DNA of 64,000 nt from Zoogloeaceae bacterium. GTDB lineage: Bacteria > Pseudomonadota > Gammaproteobacteria > Burkholderiales > Rhodocyclaceae. The DNA is taken from NCBI GenBank assembly GCA_024235595.1, contig JACKMC010000004.1:248001-312000 (forward strand), given 5' to 3'. This document shows positions 55,652 to 62,951 of this stretch, in pieces. A model generated the notes under the pieces. It did no database searches. It was not told the origin of the DNA and worked only from the letters and a program-made list of their open reading frames with translations. A program made the translations under genes and the position numbers. Position 1 is the stretch's first letter, and the number at the start of each line of letters is the position of its first letter.

Positions 55652-56377
55652 ATGAAACATACTGGAAAAATCGCCCTTTTCGTCGCATTTATCGGCGCAG
55701 TAGGCGTGACTTTGATGCTGTTTGGCGCGCGATTGGGGCTGTGGGAACCGATCACGGGATTTGGGCTTTATCGTACCTATCTCAATCCACTGGGTGCGGT
55801 CATTCTCGGCGTGGGTCTGCTGGCGCTGGTCATCCACCTGGTCCGCAGGGAAAAAACCGGGGCCGTTCTGGGTGGCGTTGCCACGCTCGTCGGCGTGGCC
55901 TGCCTGTCACCTTTGATCGCCGGGACGCTTAGCCCGCCGCAGCGCGCGGCGCCAATCCACGACATCTCGACCAATACGGTAAACCCACCGGCATTTGAGG
56001 TACTGGATGACACCCGCGCAGGAGCCAGCAACACGCTTGACTACGGCGGGCCCGAACTGGCCGAGGCCCAAGCCGCCGCCTATCCTGACATCGCGCCCCT
56101 CGAAACAAAGCTGCCCGCTGACGCCGCATACCAACGCGCTCTGGTGGTTGCACAGGACATGGGGTGGGAGATCGTCGCCTCGGACACTGATCGTCGCCGC
56201 TTCGAGGCAACCGCCCGCACCTCGGTCTTCTACTTTGCGGATGACGTTGTGGTTGTCGTGACGCCCCAAGCAGACGGAAGCCGCGTTGATATGCGCGGCG
56301 TATCAAGAGTCGGGCGCAGCGACCAGGGCGTCAACGCCGCCCGTATTCGCGACTTTCAACAACGGTTCCGCAAATGA
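55652..56377 (+). CDS. DUF1499 domain membrane protein
   Basis: A 241-residue protein with three N-terminal membrane helices (about residues 7-29, 43-64 and 71-90) and a C-terminal DUF1499 domain with YQRALVVAQDMGWEIVASDTDRRRFEATARTSVF and DGSRVDMRGVSRVGRSDQGVNAARI, the usual family end. Function unknown; the family is widespread in alphaproteobacteria, and this copy lies in the accessory segment, so recent transfer is possible. Confidence 0.85.
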   Translation: MKHTGKIALFVAFIGAVGVTLMLFGARLGLWEPITGFGLYRTYLNPLGAVILGVGLLALVIHLVRREKTGAVLGGVATLVGVACLSPLIAGTLSPPQRAAPIHDISTNTVNPPAFEVLDDTRAGASNTLDYGGPELAEAQAAAYPDIAPLETKLPADAAYQRALVVAQDMGWEIVASDTDRRRFEATARTSVFYFADDVVVVVTPQADGSRVDMRGVSRVGRSDQGVNAARIRDFQQRFRK

Positions 56378-56422
56378 CCTTCGGCTTTGGAACCAATGGG
56401 TGACCCCGCCTCCCTCTTTTTT

Positions 56423-56446
56423 CAGGGCCGGCTCTGGCCGGCCCTG
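56423..56446. repeat. Perfect 10-base GC hairpin between convergent genes
   Basis: CAGGGCCGGC and its exact complement flank a TCTG loop (arms 56423-56432 and 56437-56446). It follows the DUF1499 gene and precedes the end of the carbonic anhydrase gene. T residues (56417-56422) precede it rather than follow on the plus strand, so it does not have standard terminator polarity. Confidence 0.6.
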
Positions 56447-56477
56447 CCTATGAAGCCAAATGCGTCCCGCCGTGCAG

Positions 56478-57308
56478 TCAGGCTGCCTGGCGGCGTTTGG
56501 CGGCTACGCCGCGAATGGCGGCAAGGCCCATGAACACCAGCATCCAGGTGCCGGGCTCAGGAACGGCGAAGCCTTCCACGTCGGTCAGCACCACGCGGCC
56601 GTTCAGGCTCTGCAGCGGCCGGGTATTGCCTTCAGGTTCATAGAACAGCGTGCGGAACGCGTCGATCTGCTCATGCGACATCGTCGTCGGGCTTGACAGC
56701 AGGTTCCAACTTACGCCCTCGGTGTAAGGCGAGGTAGTCAGTGAGCCGGTATAGCGAAAGCTCGACAAGTCGCTCGGCAACAGTGCGCCAAGGTCGAAGC
56801 CGGCCAGCGTCAGGTGCGGAGAAGCCTCTGTTGGCGGCAACGCAGAAAAGATGGGGGCCAGCGCGGCGTTCTCGGCGCCGACTTCGATGAACTGGCCCAC
56901 CACCAGCAGTTTGCCGCTGCCATCGGTGGCCTGGTGTACGAAGTGCACCTCCATTTCCGAACGAACACCGTTGATTGCATGCTCGGCCTCGCTGTGGAAA
57001 TGGAACTGCAGCAGGTCGTAGGTGACACCTGACAGCGACAGCGAATGGGTGCCGGCGCCGACGGTGGCTCGGATCGTCTTTTCTTCTCCGGGGGAGCCGG
57101 TGTTCTCGACATCCAGCACGACCGAGTTGCCATAGTCGAACTGCAACGGCGGCAACACGCTATACACCGTGTTGGCCGAGGTGATGTCGATTGGGCTTTG
57201 CATGGGCAAGGCCAGCGCAGCAGAAGCGACGAGTGACACGGTGACGGCGAGCGCGGCGTGACGGGCGCGAATGCCGACGAACTGCCTAAAGGTGGTGCCC
57301 ATGCTCAT
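56478..57308 (-). CDS. Alpha-carbonic anhydrase with PEP-CTERM sorting signal
   Basis: A 276-residue exported protein. Signal peptide to about residue 34, then an alpha-carbonic anhydrase domain with zinc ligands H103 and H105 in LLQFHFHSEAEH and H122 in EMEVHFVH, plus the TEGVSWNL active-site strand. The C-terminus from about residue 249 is VPEPGTWMLVFMGLAAI followed by a basic tail (AAKRRQ), a PEP-CTERM signal for the exosortase system. It would hydrate CO2 at the cell surface or in the matrix. No exosortase gene is in the window. Confidence 0.88.
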   Translation of the reverse strand: MSMGTTFRQFVGIRARHAALAVTVSLVASAALALPMQSPIDITSANTVYSVLPPLQFDYGNSVVLDVENTGSPGEEKTIRATVGAGTHSLSLSGVTYDLLQFHFHSEAEHAINGVRSEMEVHFVHQATDGSGKLLVVGQFIEVGAENAALAPIFSALPPTEASPHLTLAGFDLGALLPSDLSSFRYTGSLTTSPYTEGVSWNLLSSPTTMSHEQIDAFRTLFYEPEGNTRPLQSLNGRVVLTDVEGFAVPEPGTWMLVFMGLAAIRGVAAKRRQAA

Positions 57309-57683
57309 GGGAGTTCATTCCATCGAGGGTTTTTGAGGGTGCCGCTCCGGAAGCAGGCGGGAGTCCTGCCAACCAACGGCGTCAAGTACGTCAGCATTTG
57401 TGACGCAGCGGCTCGAATGCATAAAACGTGCCAAAGTTCAGGCTCAACCGCGTTTGTTTCGCATGCCAAAAACTTAATTGATATGCATCAACATCTTGGC
57501 TGCTATGCGTCGTGTCGGTCGGTTGCTTGAAGGCGGCTTGAACTGCCGACCGAGAGCACCTGCGAGGCCCGACATGTAAAAAGTTTCCGACATCACTGAG
57601 TGCGCTGCGACGAGCCTTTTAGGCGGGAAATCGCCCACTGGTAGCAACAAGGGTCAGGCCCGCAATCATTGCATTGGAACAGG
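57309..57683. other. Intergenic region with an FNR-type site, no gene
   Basis: 375 bases between the carbonic anhydrase start and the transposase remnant. It is visibly richer in A and T around 57410-57500 than the flanks. Apart from the palindrome at 57478-57491 no gene or RNA was recognised. Confidence 0.5.
57478..57491. promoter_or_regulatory. Perfect FNR/ANR-type box
   Basis: TTGATATGCATCAA, an exact match to the TTGAT-N4-ATCAA consensus of FNR/ANR regulators, fully palindromic. It lies 170 bases upstream of the carbonic anhydrase start in the only upstream region of that gene. No clear -10 was found at the class II distance, so the target promoter is uncertain. Confidence 0.55.
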
Positions 57684-58275
57684 CTACGATTCTCCTGTCG
57701 GCACTGCCCGCACGCGCACCACACGGCCGACAAATCCCGTCAGCGGTGGCACTGGCGGACGACGTTGCACACGGGGTATGTTCACAACCTCGCCCGCCCC
57801 CTGCAGCGCAGCCCGGGTTCGCCTGACGAAGGCATCCTCGCCGAGGAGCTCCTGACGATTCAACTGCATCCAGATCGACGGCAGGCCCTGCCCTTCGGTG
57901 ACGAAACGCGCGTAGCACTGCACCGCCATCGAGCGACGCTTGGCGAGCAGCGAAGCAGGCCGCCGACCGCCAGCCACCGCGGATACGGGACCTGCCCCAG
58001 CATCGTCCGGTAGCTGCTCCACGGCCGCTCACCCGGATCGGCACGCATCCCGGCGCTGGCCGGATTGAGCGCGATATGGCGAACGCGCTCGAGCAGAAAG
58101 GCATCGGCATCGACCAGGATCGCCGCGTAGCGCTGGAACTGATGGTCACCCGAGCGCGGATCTCCAGAAACCGCTCGCGGTCCTCGTCATCCTCATAGAT
58201 CGCCTCGCGCCGATCGCCGCGCGAAGACACGCGGTACGAGTGACCACAGAATTCCAATCGCAGAGGCCTGCTCAT
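57684..58275 (-). pseudogene. REP-associated tyrosine transposase remnant (RayT, Y1_Tnp)
   Basis: The start MSRPLRLEFCGHSYRVSSRG with DRREAIYEDDEDRERFLEI is typical of RayT proteins. It is followed by frame changes; a second frame continues with NPASAGMRADPGERPWSSYRTMLGQVPYP and a third with CYARFVTEGQGLPSIW. The part that carries the HUH metal site and most of the middle is deleted, so it cannot encode an active enzyme. No REP arrays were seen nearby. Confidence 0.8.
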
Positions 58276-58451
58276 CGATTGAGTGTCAATCAGAATGCGC
58301 AGGATGCAACGCTTCTGGACCCGACCAACATCGAGCCATGGGCCGTCGCCGGCCGGGCAGAGTCGAGACAGGGTGCGGGACGAGGCGCGGAAATTCTTCC
58401 GTCCCTGTTGACGGGGGGCTGATGGGTGATCCTTTCTTGACCCGTAGCCGA

Positions 58452-59309
58452 CTAGCAACCGGCTTGTGGCTGCCCGGGCCTGGGCGATCCCAACTGCCGC
58501 TTGGCCAAGAGCAGATTCATCATGTTGCCCTGATCGTTGATCATCGGCTGCATGACCTTCAAGCGAGCAATGGCGGCGTCCATGTTCTGGATGCCGCATT
58601 GCCAATCCCCTGCCGTCATTTCAAAAAAACCCCATTCCGACTGGATCAGGATCGCCCCCGACAGGATTTCGAACCGTTGCGACCGGGACGCCTTCTGCAA
58701 AATGGCCTTGTAGAGACTGCGGCCCTTGGCAAGATCTTGAATCGGTGACGGGAACATATAGGACTTGGCAATTTGCCGATTCGCCTCCATCAGGGGGGTT
58801 TCCAAGGTCCTGGGATGTTTCACCACGTACTCGAAGTACCTGAGGGAATCTTCGATCCGATACAGGCTCTGGTAAATGATGCCGATCATCAACAGTTCTT
58901 CGGGAAACAGCTTGTCGCGGTAGTTGGTGTAGTCGGCGTCGTACTTCGTAACCAGCAGCAGGATCTGGTTGGAGGTCGAGCGCGTCGCGAGGTCGCGCAT
59001 GTCCGGATTGGCGATCGACGACTGAAGCCTGCCGATATCAACGTACAAGCCGGTCGCGCGCGTAAGCGATTCACGGATATCGCCCAGCTTGGCCTCGGTC
59101 GCCTTTTCCTGGCTGACGATGAAGCGGTCCCACACTCCGAGCGGCCAACTGTACCCAACGGCAATAACGACTGCGATGACGCCGCCGTATGCCTGTACTT
59201 TCTCGAAAAATGTCTTCGGCCTCGGCTTGGTCCGCTCCTCCAAGGTTGCCAGTCGATGCAGGGTGTCCGTCTCGAAGTCGCGTGGCGTCTCGGGAGCATC
59301 GCTCATCAC
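58452..59309 (-). CDS. Single-span membrane protein with helical repeat domain, unknown
   Basis: A 285-residue protein. A short acidic cytoplasmic start is followed by one membrane helix (about residues 39-60, VQAYGGVIAVVIAVGYSWPL) and a large helical domain. EELLMIGIIYQSLYRIEDSLRYFEYVVKHPR resembles a tetratricopeptide hairpin. No catalytic motif and no family recognised. It is 38 bases downstream of a gene for a small secreted HExxH protein and likely in one operon with it. Base composition is lower in GC than the core genes. Confidence 0.65.
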   Translation of the reverse strand: MMSDAPETPRDFETDTLHRLATLEERTKPRPKTFFEKVQAYGGVIAVVIAVGYSWPLGVWDRFIVSQEKATEAKLGDIRESLTRATGLYVDIGRLQSSIANPDMRDLATRSTSNQILLLVTKYDADYTNYRDKLFPEELLMIGIIYQSLYRIEDSLRYFEYVVKHPRTLETPLMEANRQIAKSYMFPSPIQDLAKGRSLYKAILQKASRSQRFEILSGAILIQSEWGFFEMTAGDWQCGIQNMDAAIARLKVMQPMINDQGNMMNLLLAKRQLGSPRPGQPQAGC

Positions 59310-59347
59310 AACCTCCGATCATGTGGCCGAACTGCTGGTGCGCTTCG

Positions 59348-59791
59348 TCAAGGCGTGTTGAACGCCTGGATCATCAACTGGCAGCGGGCGGGGCCGGGAA
59401 AGTGCGTCCAGTCACCACTCGAGAAATACACGCTTTGGCAAATCTGCTGAACGGTTTGTGGGTTGATCCAGCCTTGGTTGCGGCCGATCTTGATGGCCCA
59501 CGCGTCGGCCGCCTGTTCGTTCATGTTCCCTTGAAAATGCGCACATTCATGCGCGAACACGAAACCAATCACACCGACCGGGTAGGTGTTCAGAACTGGA
59601 TGCAGCCAAATTGCCTGGCCAGGGGCAGCCCGCCCAATGTCACCAATATTGGGATCGATGCAGGTTGTGGCGGGGCCGCAGTTGAAGGGGAAGCCGGCAA
59701 TATGAAATGTTCCTGGCGGAAAACACTGCTGCGCCTGTGCTCCCGCTGCGGCAGTCATGAGCATGACGAGCAGAACCATGATCCGTTTCAT
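59348..59791 (-). CDS. Small secreted minigluzincin-like protein
   Basis: A 147-residue protein with a signal peptide (MKRIMVLLVMLMTAAAGAQA) after a strong GGGAGG site seven bases before the ATG. Zinc-peptidase features: H81-E82-x2-H85 in FAHECAHFQ, with E92 and D96 in NEQAADAWA as third-ligand candidates. C23, C38, C44 and later cysteines suggest disulfides. This short HExxH-x6-E spacing is like minigluzincins. No family recognised; protease activity is inferred from the motif only. Confidence 0.7.
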   Translation of the reverse strand: MKRIMVLLVMLMTAAAGAQAQQCFPPGTFHIAGFPFNCGPATTCIDPNIGDIGRAAPGQAIWLHPVLNTYPVGVIGFVFAHECAHFQGNMNEQAADAWAIKIGRNQGWINPQTVQQICQSVYFSSGDWTHFPGPARCQLMIQAFNTP

Positions 59792-60420
59792 GACCGCCTC
59801 CCGCTTGCATTCGAAGGACAAAGGACAGGAACGACAATGCCTATGTATATGCTATAGCGAGGGTGAGCCTGGTAGTCAATCCGGGTTTGTGTTCGACCGC
59901 CTGCGAAAGCATTGGGATCAGCGGGAGTCCGCGAACGCCCATGGCCAGGGATTCAGAGCGTGGCCGTCCAGCAGCCCGTGTGCGGTTCGAATTCGAAGCC
60001 TGCTGCACGGCGGCATGATCGGCCCAATGCGCCGCCATCTTCACCATGCGGGGCGCGCCCGGAGATCTATTCACGATGCGTTTGCGCAATGCGGACGGGG
60101 ATGACGGCGATGTCGATCGACAATCTGCGGTGCGTTGACCGCGTCGGTGTCCCGCCTGCCGGCCTGGAGCGGGTGACCGATACGCGGGGCTATCTGTCCA
60201 TACGGGTGGGAGCGCAGTGCCAGAAGCTGGGCTTGGAGCTCAGCCTTGTCATGTGAGAGGCACCGTTCACCGACGCTCCTTTTGCGCCGGCTCTGGATCT
60301 CCGCTGCCTGCCGCTAGCTGGCCTGCGCCATTCGCAAGGAACAGCATCGCAAGGTCTTGAGCCGAAGGCCTTCCATTTCAGCGCCAAGCATGGTCGGGCG
60401 ACCGTCGCGCCCGGGGCCAC
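59792..60420. other. Gap without a supported gene
   Basis: 629 bases between the minigluzincin-like gene and the thiopurine methyltransferase. Frames are short and low-complexity, arginine-rich or frameshifting, and none has a good start. It probably holds decayed sequence of the accessory segment. No RNA gene was recognised. Confidence 0.45.
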
Positions 60421-61056
60421 TCACCAAGCCAGCAACCAGATGCTCTCCGTCGCCGGAATCCTGCCCTTGAATCCGCCCGGGATTTCGACGCGATCGAGGA
60501 GCGTGAGCGTGTAGCTCCCGTGGTAGTGTCGTGCGACCTCTTCACCGGCGATCGCGAACGGCGGGCCCTGCATGAGCTTCGGGTCGTACTCGAAGCAGAT
60601 CAGCAACTGCGGCGCGCGGGCAGTGATTGCGGTCAGGTGCGCGGCGTAGCGCTGGCGCATGGCCGGCGGAAGCGCCACCAGCGCGGCGCGGTCGTAGATC
60701 GCGTCCACCGGGCCGAGCAGCGCCACGGAAAGCTCGAAGAAATCGCCGACGAAGACATCCACGCCGGGGCCGCTGAAGCGCTCGAACGGCCCGCAGGCAG
60801 ATACCGCGGGCTCGATGCCGAGTTCGGCGAAGAGCTGCTCCACCGCGAGGCGGCTCAGTTCGACGCCGACCACCCGGTAGTCCTCGGACAACAGCCAGTG
60901 TATGTCGAGGGTCTTGCCGCACAGCGGCACGAACACCCTGCTGCCTTGCGCCAGCGCGAGGTCCGCAAAGTGCTTGAGCAGCAGCGGGTTGACCTCGCTC
61001 TCGTGAAAGCCGATTTCGTCCTTCGCCCATTTGCGATGCCAGAAGTCCGCGTCCAT
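60421..61056 (-). CDS. tpm: Thiopurine S-methyltransferase
   Basis: A 211-residue class I methyltransferase of the TPMT family, which in bacteria also methylates selenite and tellurite. The N-terminal FWHRKWAKDEIGFHESEVNPLL, the SAM site VFVPLCGKTLDIHWL and DAIYDRAALVALPPAMR are diagnostic. Transcribed toward the accessory segment. Confidence 0.94.
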   Translation of the reverse strand: MDADFWHRKWAKDEIGFHESEVNPLLLKHFADLALAQGSRVFVPLCGKTLDIHWLLSEDYRVVGVELSRLAVEQLFAELGIEPAVSACGPFERFSGPGVDVFVGDFFELSVALLGPVDAIYDRAALVALPPAMRQRYAAHLTAITARAPQLLICFEYDPKLMQGPPFAIAGEEVARHYHGSYTLTLLDRVEIPGGFKGRIPATESIWLLAW

Positions 61057-61136
61057 GGTCCGCTCCCCGCCGTGTGCGATGGCGGCCGGTGAAGGCCGCT
61101 CCGCCGCAGATGCTGCAATCCCCGATCAGCAGGCGC

Positions 61137-61478
61137 TCAGCGCTTGGTGACCAGCCCCGGCTGCGATGCGAACCAGGCGGCGAGATCCGCCATGTCCTTC
61201 TTCTCGAGGTTGGCCACCTGGCCGGCCATGATCGGGTTCTTGCGCTGGCCGGACTTGTAATCGATCAGGGCACGCAGCAGGTAGTCCTCGTGCTGGCCGG
61301 CCAGGCGGGGAAAGTCCGGTGCCTGGCTGTTGCCGTCGAGACCATGACAGGCGCCGCACACCGCGGCCTTCTCCTTGCCCGCCGCGGCATCGCCGGCCCA
61401 CGACGCACCGGCGCCGGCAAGCAGTCCCAGGGCCAGGCAGATGCCGGCAAGCGGCGCGACTCGCAAAGTCCTCGTCAT
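61137..61478 (-). CDS. Small cytochrome c (c553/c4-half type)
   Basis: A 113-residue periplasmic class I cytochrome. Signal peptide to about residue 28, one heme site CGACH and an axial methionine in NPIMAGQVANL. It overlaps the preceding cytochrome gene by ATGA. Two such monoheme proteins in tandem resemble the two halves of cytochrome c4; they may donate electrons to a terminal oxidase. Confidence 0.92.
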   Translation of the reverse strand: MTRTLRVAPLAGICLALGLLAGAGASWAGDAAAGKEKAAVCGACHGLDGNSQAPDFPRLAGQHEDYLLRALIDYKSGQRKNPIMAGQVANLEKKDMADLAAWFASQPGLVTKR

Positions 61479-61801
61479 TTGCCATCACCCCCGTAGTAGG
61501 CCGCCAGATCCGCAATATCCTGGTCGCTCAGGCTCGCCGCGATAGCCCGCATGCTCGGATGGCTGCGCTCGCCCGCACGGTATTGCTCCAGGGCCTTGAT
61601 GATGTAGGCGGGATGCTGACCGCCCAGCTTGGGAACATGGTAGACATGGGGAAAGGCCGTCTTGTAGCCCGGAATTCCATGACAGCCGACGCACATCGAG
61701 ATCTTGTCGCGTGCGGCGTCCGCATTGCCCTCGACCGCCTGCGCGGCAAGGGAAAAAGTCGATAAAACGACCAGTGCAAGCAGACTGCGTCCTCCCTGCA
61801 T
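61475..61801 (-). CDS. Small cytochrome c, first of a pair
   Basis: A 108-residue monoheme cytochrome with signal peptide (to about residue 22), heme site CVGCHG and a candidate axial methionine in HPSMRAIAASL. AGGAGG precedes the ATG at 61801. Coupled by ATGA to the downstream cytochrome gene; transcribed away from the divergent moxR gene. Confidence 0.92.
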   Translation of the reverse strand: MQGGRSLLALVVLSTFSLAAQAVEGNADAARDKISMCVGCHGIPGYKTAFPHVYHVPKLGGQHPAYIIKALEQYRAGERSHPSMRAIAASLSDQDIADLAAYYGGDGK

Positions 61802-61955
61802 GGGGCCTCCTGTTGGGGGGATGGGGATGCAAAGCTGAAACGACCGGAGAATTCTAGGGGCTGCAGGCTTTGAATTGCAAACGATTCGCGTTTCGCTGCA
61901 GCGCAGCAATCACGGCAGCGCGTCGTTTGCGCCCCCCGCTCCGCGGCTGGCTCCG

Positions 61956-61961
61956 TATAAT
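61956..61961 (+). promoter_or_regulatory. Candidate -10 element (TATAAT)
   Basis: An exact TATAAT 34 bases upstream of the MoxR start in the divergent gap with the cytochrome genes. No convincing -35 hexamer at normal spacing. Confidence 0.35.
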
Positions 61962-61994
61962 CGGAAGCGGATTGCTCACCGATGGGACTGCGTC

Positions 61995-62837
61995 ATGCGC
62001 TTCGAAGGCTCGACCGATTACGTTGCCACACCCGACCTGATGCTGGCGGTCAACGCATCGATACAACTGCAACGCCCCCTGCTCATCAAGGGCGAGCCCG
62101 GCACCGGCAAGACCATGCTGGCGGAGCAAGTGGCCGGCGCGCTCGGCCTGCCGCTGATCCAGTGGCACATCAAATCCACCACCAAGGCCCAGCAGGGGCT
62201 CTACGAATACGACGCGGTCTCGAGGCTGCGCGACTCGCAACTGGGTGACGACCGGGTGCGCGACATCGCCAACTACATCGTCAAGGGCGTGCTGTGGCAG
62301 GCCTTCGATGCCCAAACCCCGACGGTGGTACTGATCGACGAGATCGACAAGGCCGACATCGAGTTTCCGAACGATCTGCTGCGCGAGCTCGACCGCATGG
62401 AGTTCCACTGCTACGAGACGCAGCAGACGGTACAGGCACGTCACCGCCCTATCGTCTTCATCACCTCGAACAACGAAAAGGAACTGCCGGACGCCTTCCT
62501 GAGGCGCTGCTTCTTCCACTACATCCGCTTCCCCGACCGCGACACCATGCAGCGGATCGTCGACGTGCACTTTCCGGATATCAAGAAGGCCCTGCTGCAG
62601 GAAGCGCTCGAGGTCTTCTTCGGCCTGCGCGAGATCCCCGGTCTCAAGAAGAAGCCCTCCACCTCCGAGCTGCTCGACTGGCTCAAGCTCCTCGTCGCCG
62701 AGGACATTCCCGCCGAGGCGCTGCGCAGCAGCGACCAGAAGCTCGTGGTACCGCCCTTGCACGGCGCATTGCTCAAGAACGAACAGGACGTGCACCTGTT
62801 CGAACGCCTGGTGTTCATGGCCCGCAACAACCGCTGA
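61995..62837 (+). CDS. MoxR-family AAA+ ATPase (CoxD-like)
   Basis: A 280-residue AAA+ protein of the MoxR group. Walker A KGEPGTGKTMLAEQ, Walker B TVVLIDEIDKAD, sensor 1 FITSNNEKELP and the arginine in AFLRRCFFHYI are complete. MoxR ATPases act as chaperones, usually with a VWA protein encoded next door, in maturing metal or cofactor sites. Here the next gene is a TIR protein, 114 bases on. Start 61995 is chosen over an upstream ATG at 61875 which lies inside the promoter region. Confidence 0.92.
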   Translation: MRFEGSTDYVATPDLMLAVNASIQLQRPLLIKGEPGTGKTMLAEQVAGALGLPLIQWHIKSTTKAQQGLYEYDAVSRLRDSQLGDDRVRDIANYIVKGVLWQAFDAQTPTVVLIDEIDKADIEFPNDLLRELDRMEFHCYETQQTVQARHRPIVFITSNNEKELPDAFLRRCFFHYIRFPDRDTMQRIVDVHFPDIKKALLQEALEVFFGLREIPGLKKKPSTSELLDWLKLLVAEDIPAEALRSSDQKLVVPPLHGALLKNEQDVHLFERLVFMARNNR

Positions 62838-62951
62838 CGTCAATCGCTGCCTCCTCGGGCCAGCGCGTGGGTCGCTGCGGGGTTGTGATTCTGTCTATGC
62901 TTTAGGGAGAGCGGGCCGGCACCTACGGGCCCCGACGCAGGAGACAGTCGA

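Noticed and set aside
59841..60089. An 82-codon minus-strand frame in the gap before tpm
   Set aside because: No ribosome binding site, no recognisable domain and irregular composition; it is probably noncoding or decayed.
54868..61907. A 16-base match (TTCGCTGCAGCGCAGC) at 54868-54883 and 61892-61907, flanking the accessory segment, with a shorter match at 57801-57814
   Set aside because: Considered as possible attachment-site duplication. In a GC-rich 64-kb window one 16-base repeat is expected by chance at appreciable frequency, there is no integrase or tRNA gene beside it, and the second copy lies past the conserved tpm and cytochrome genes.
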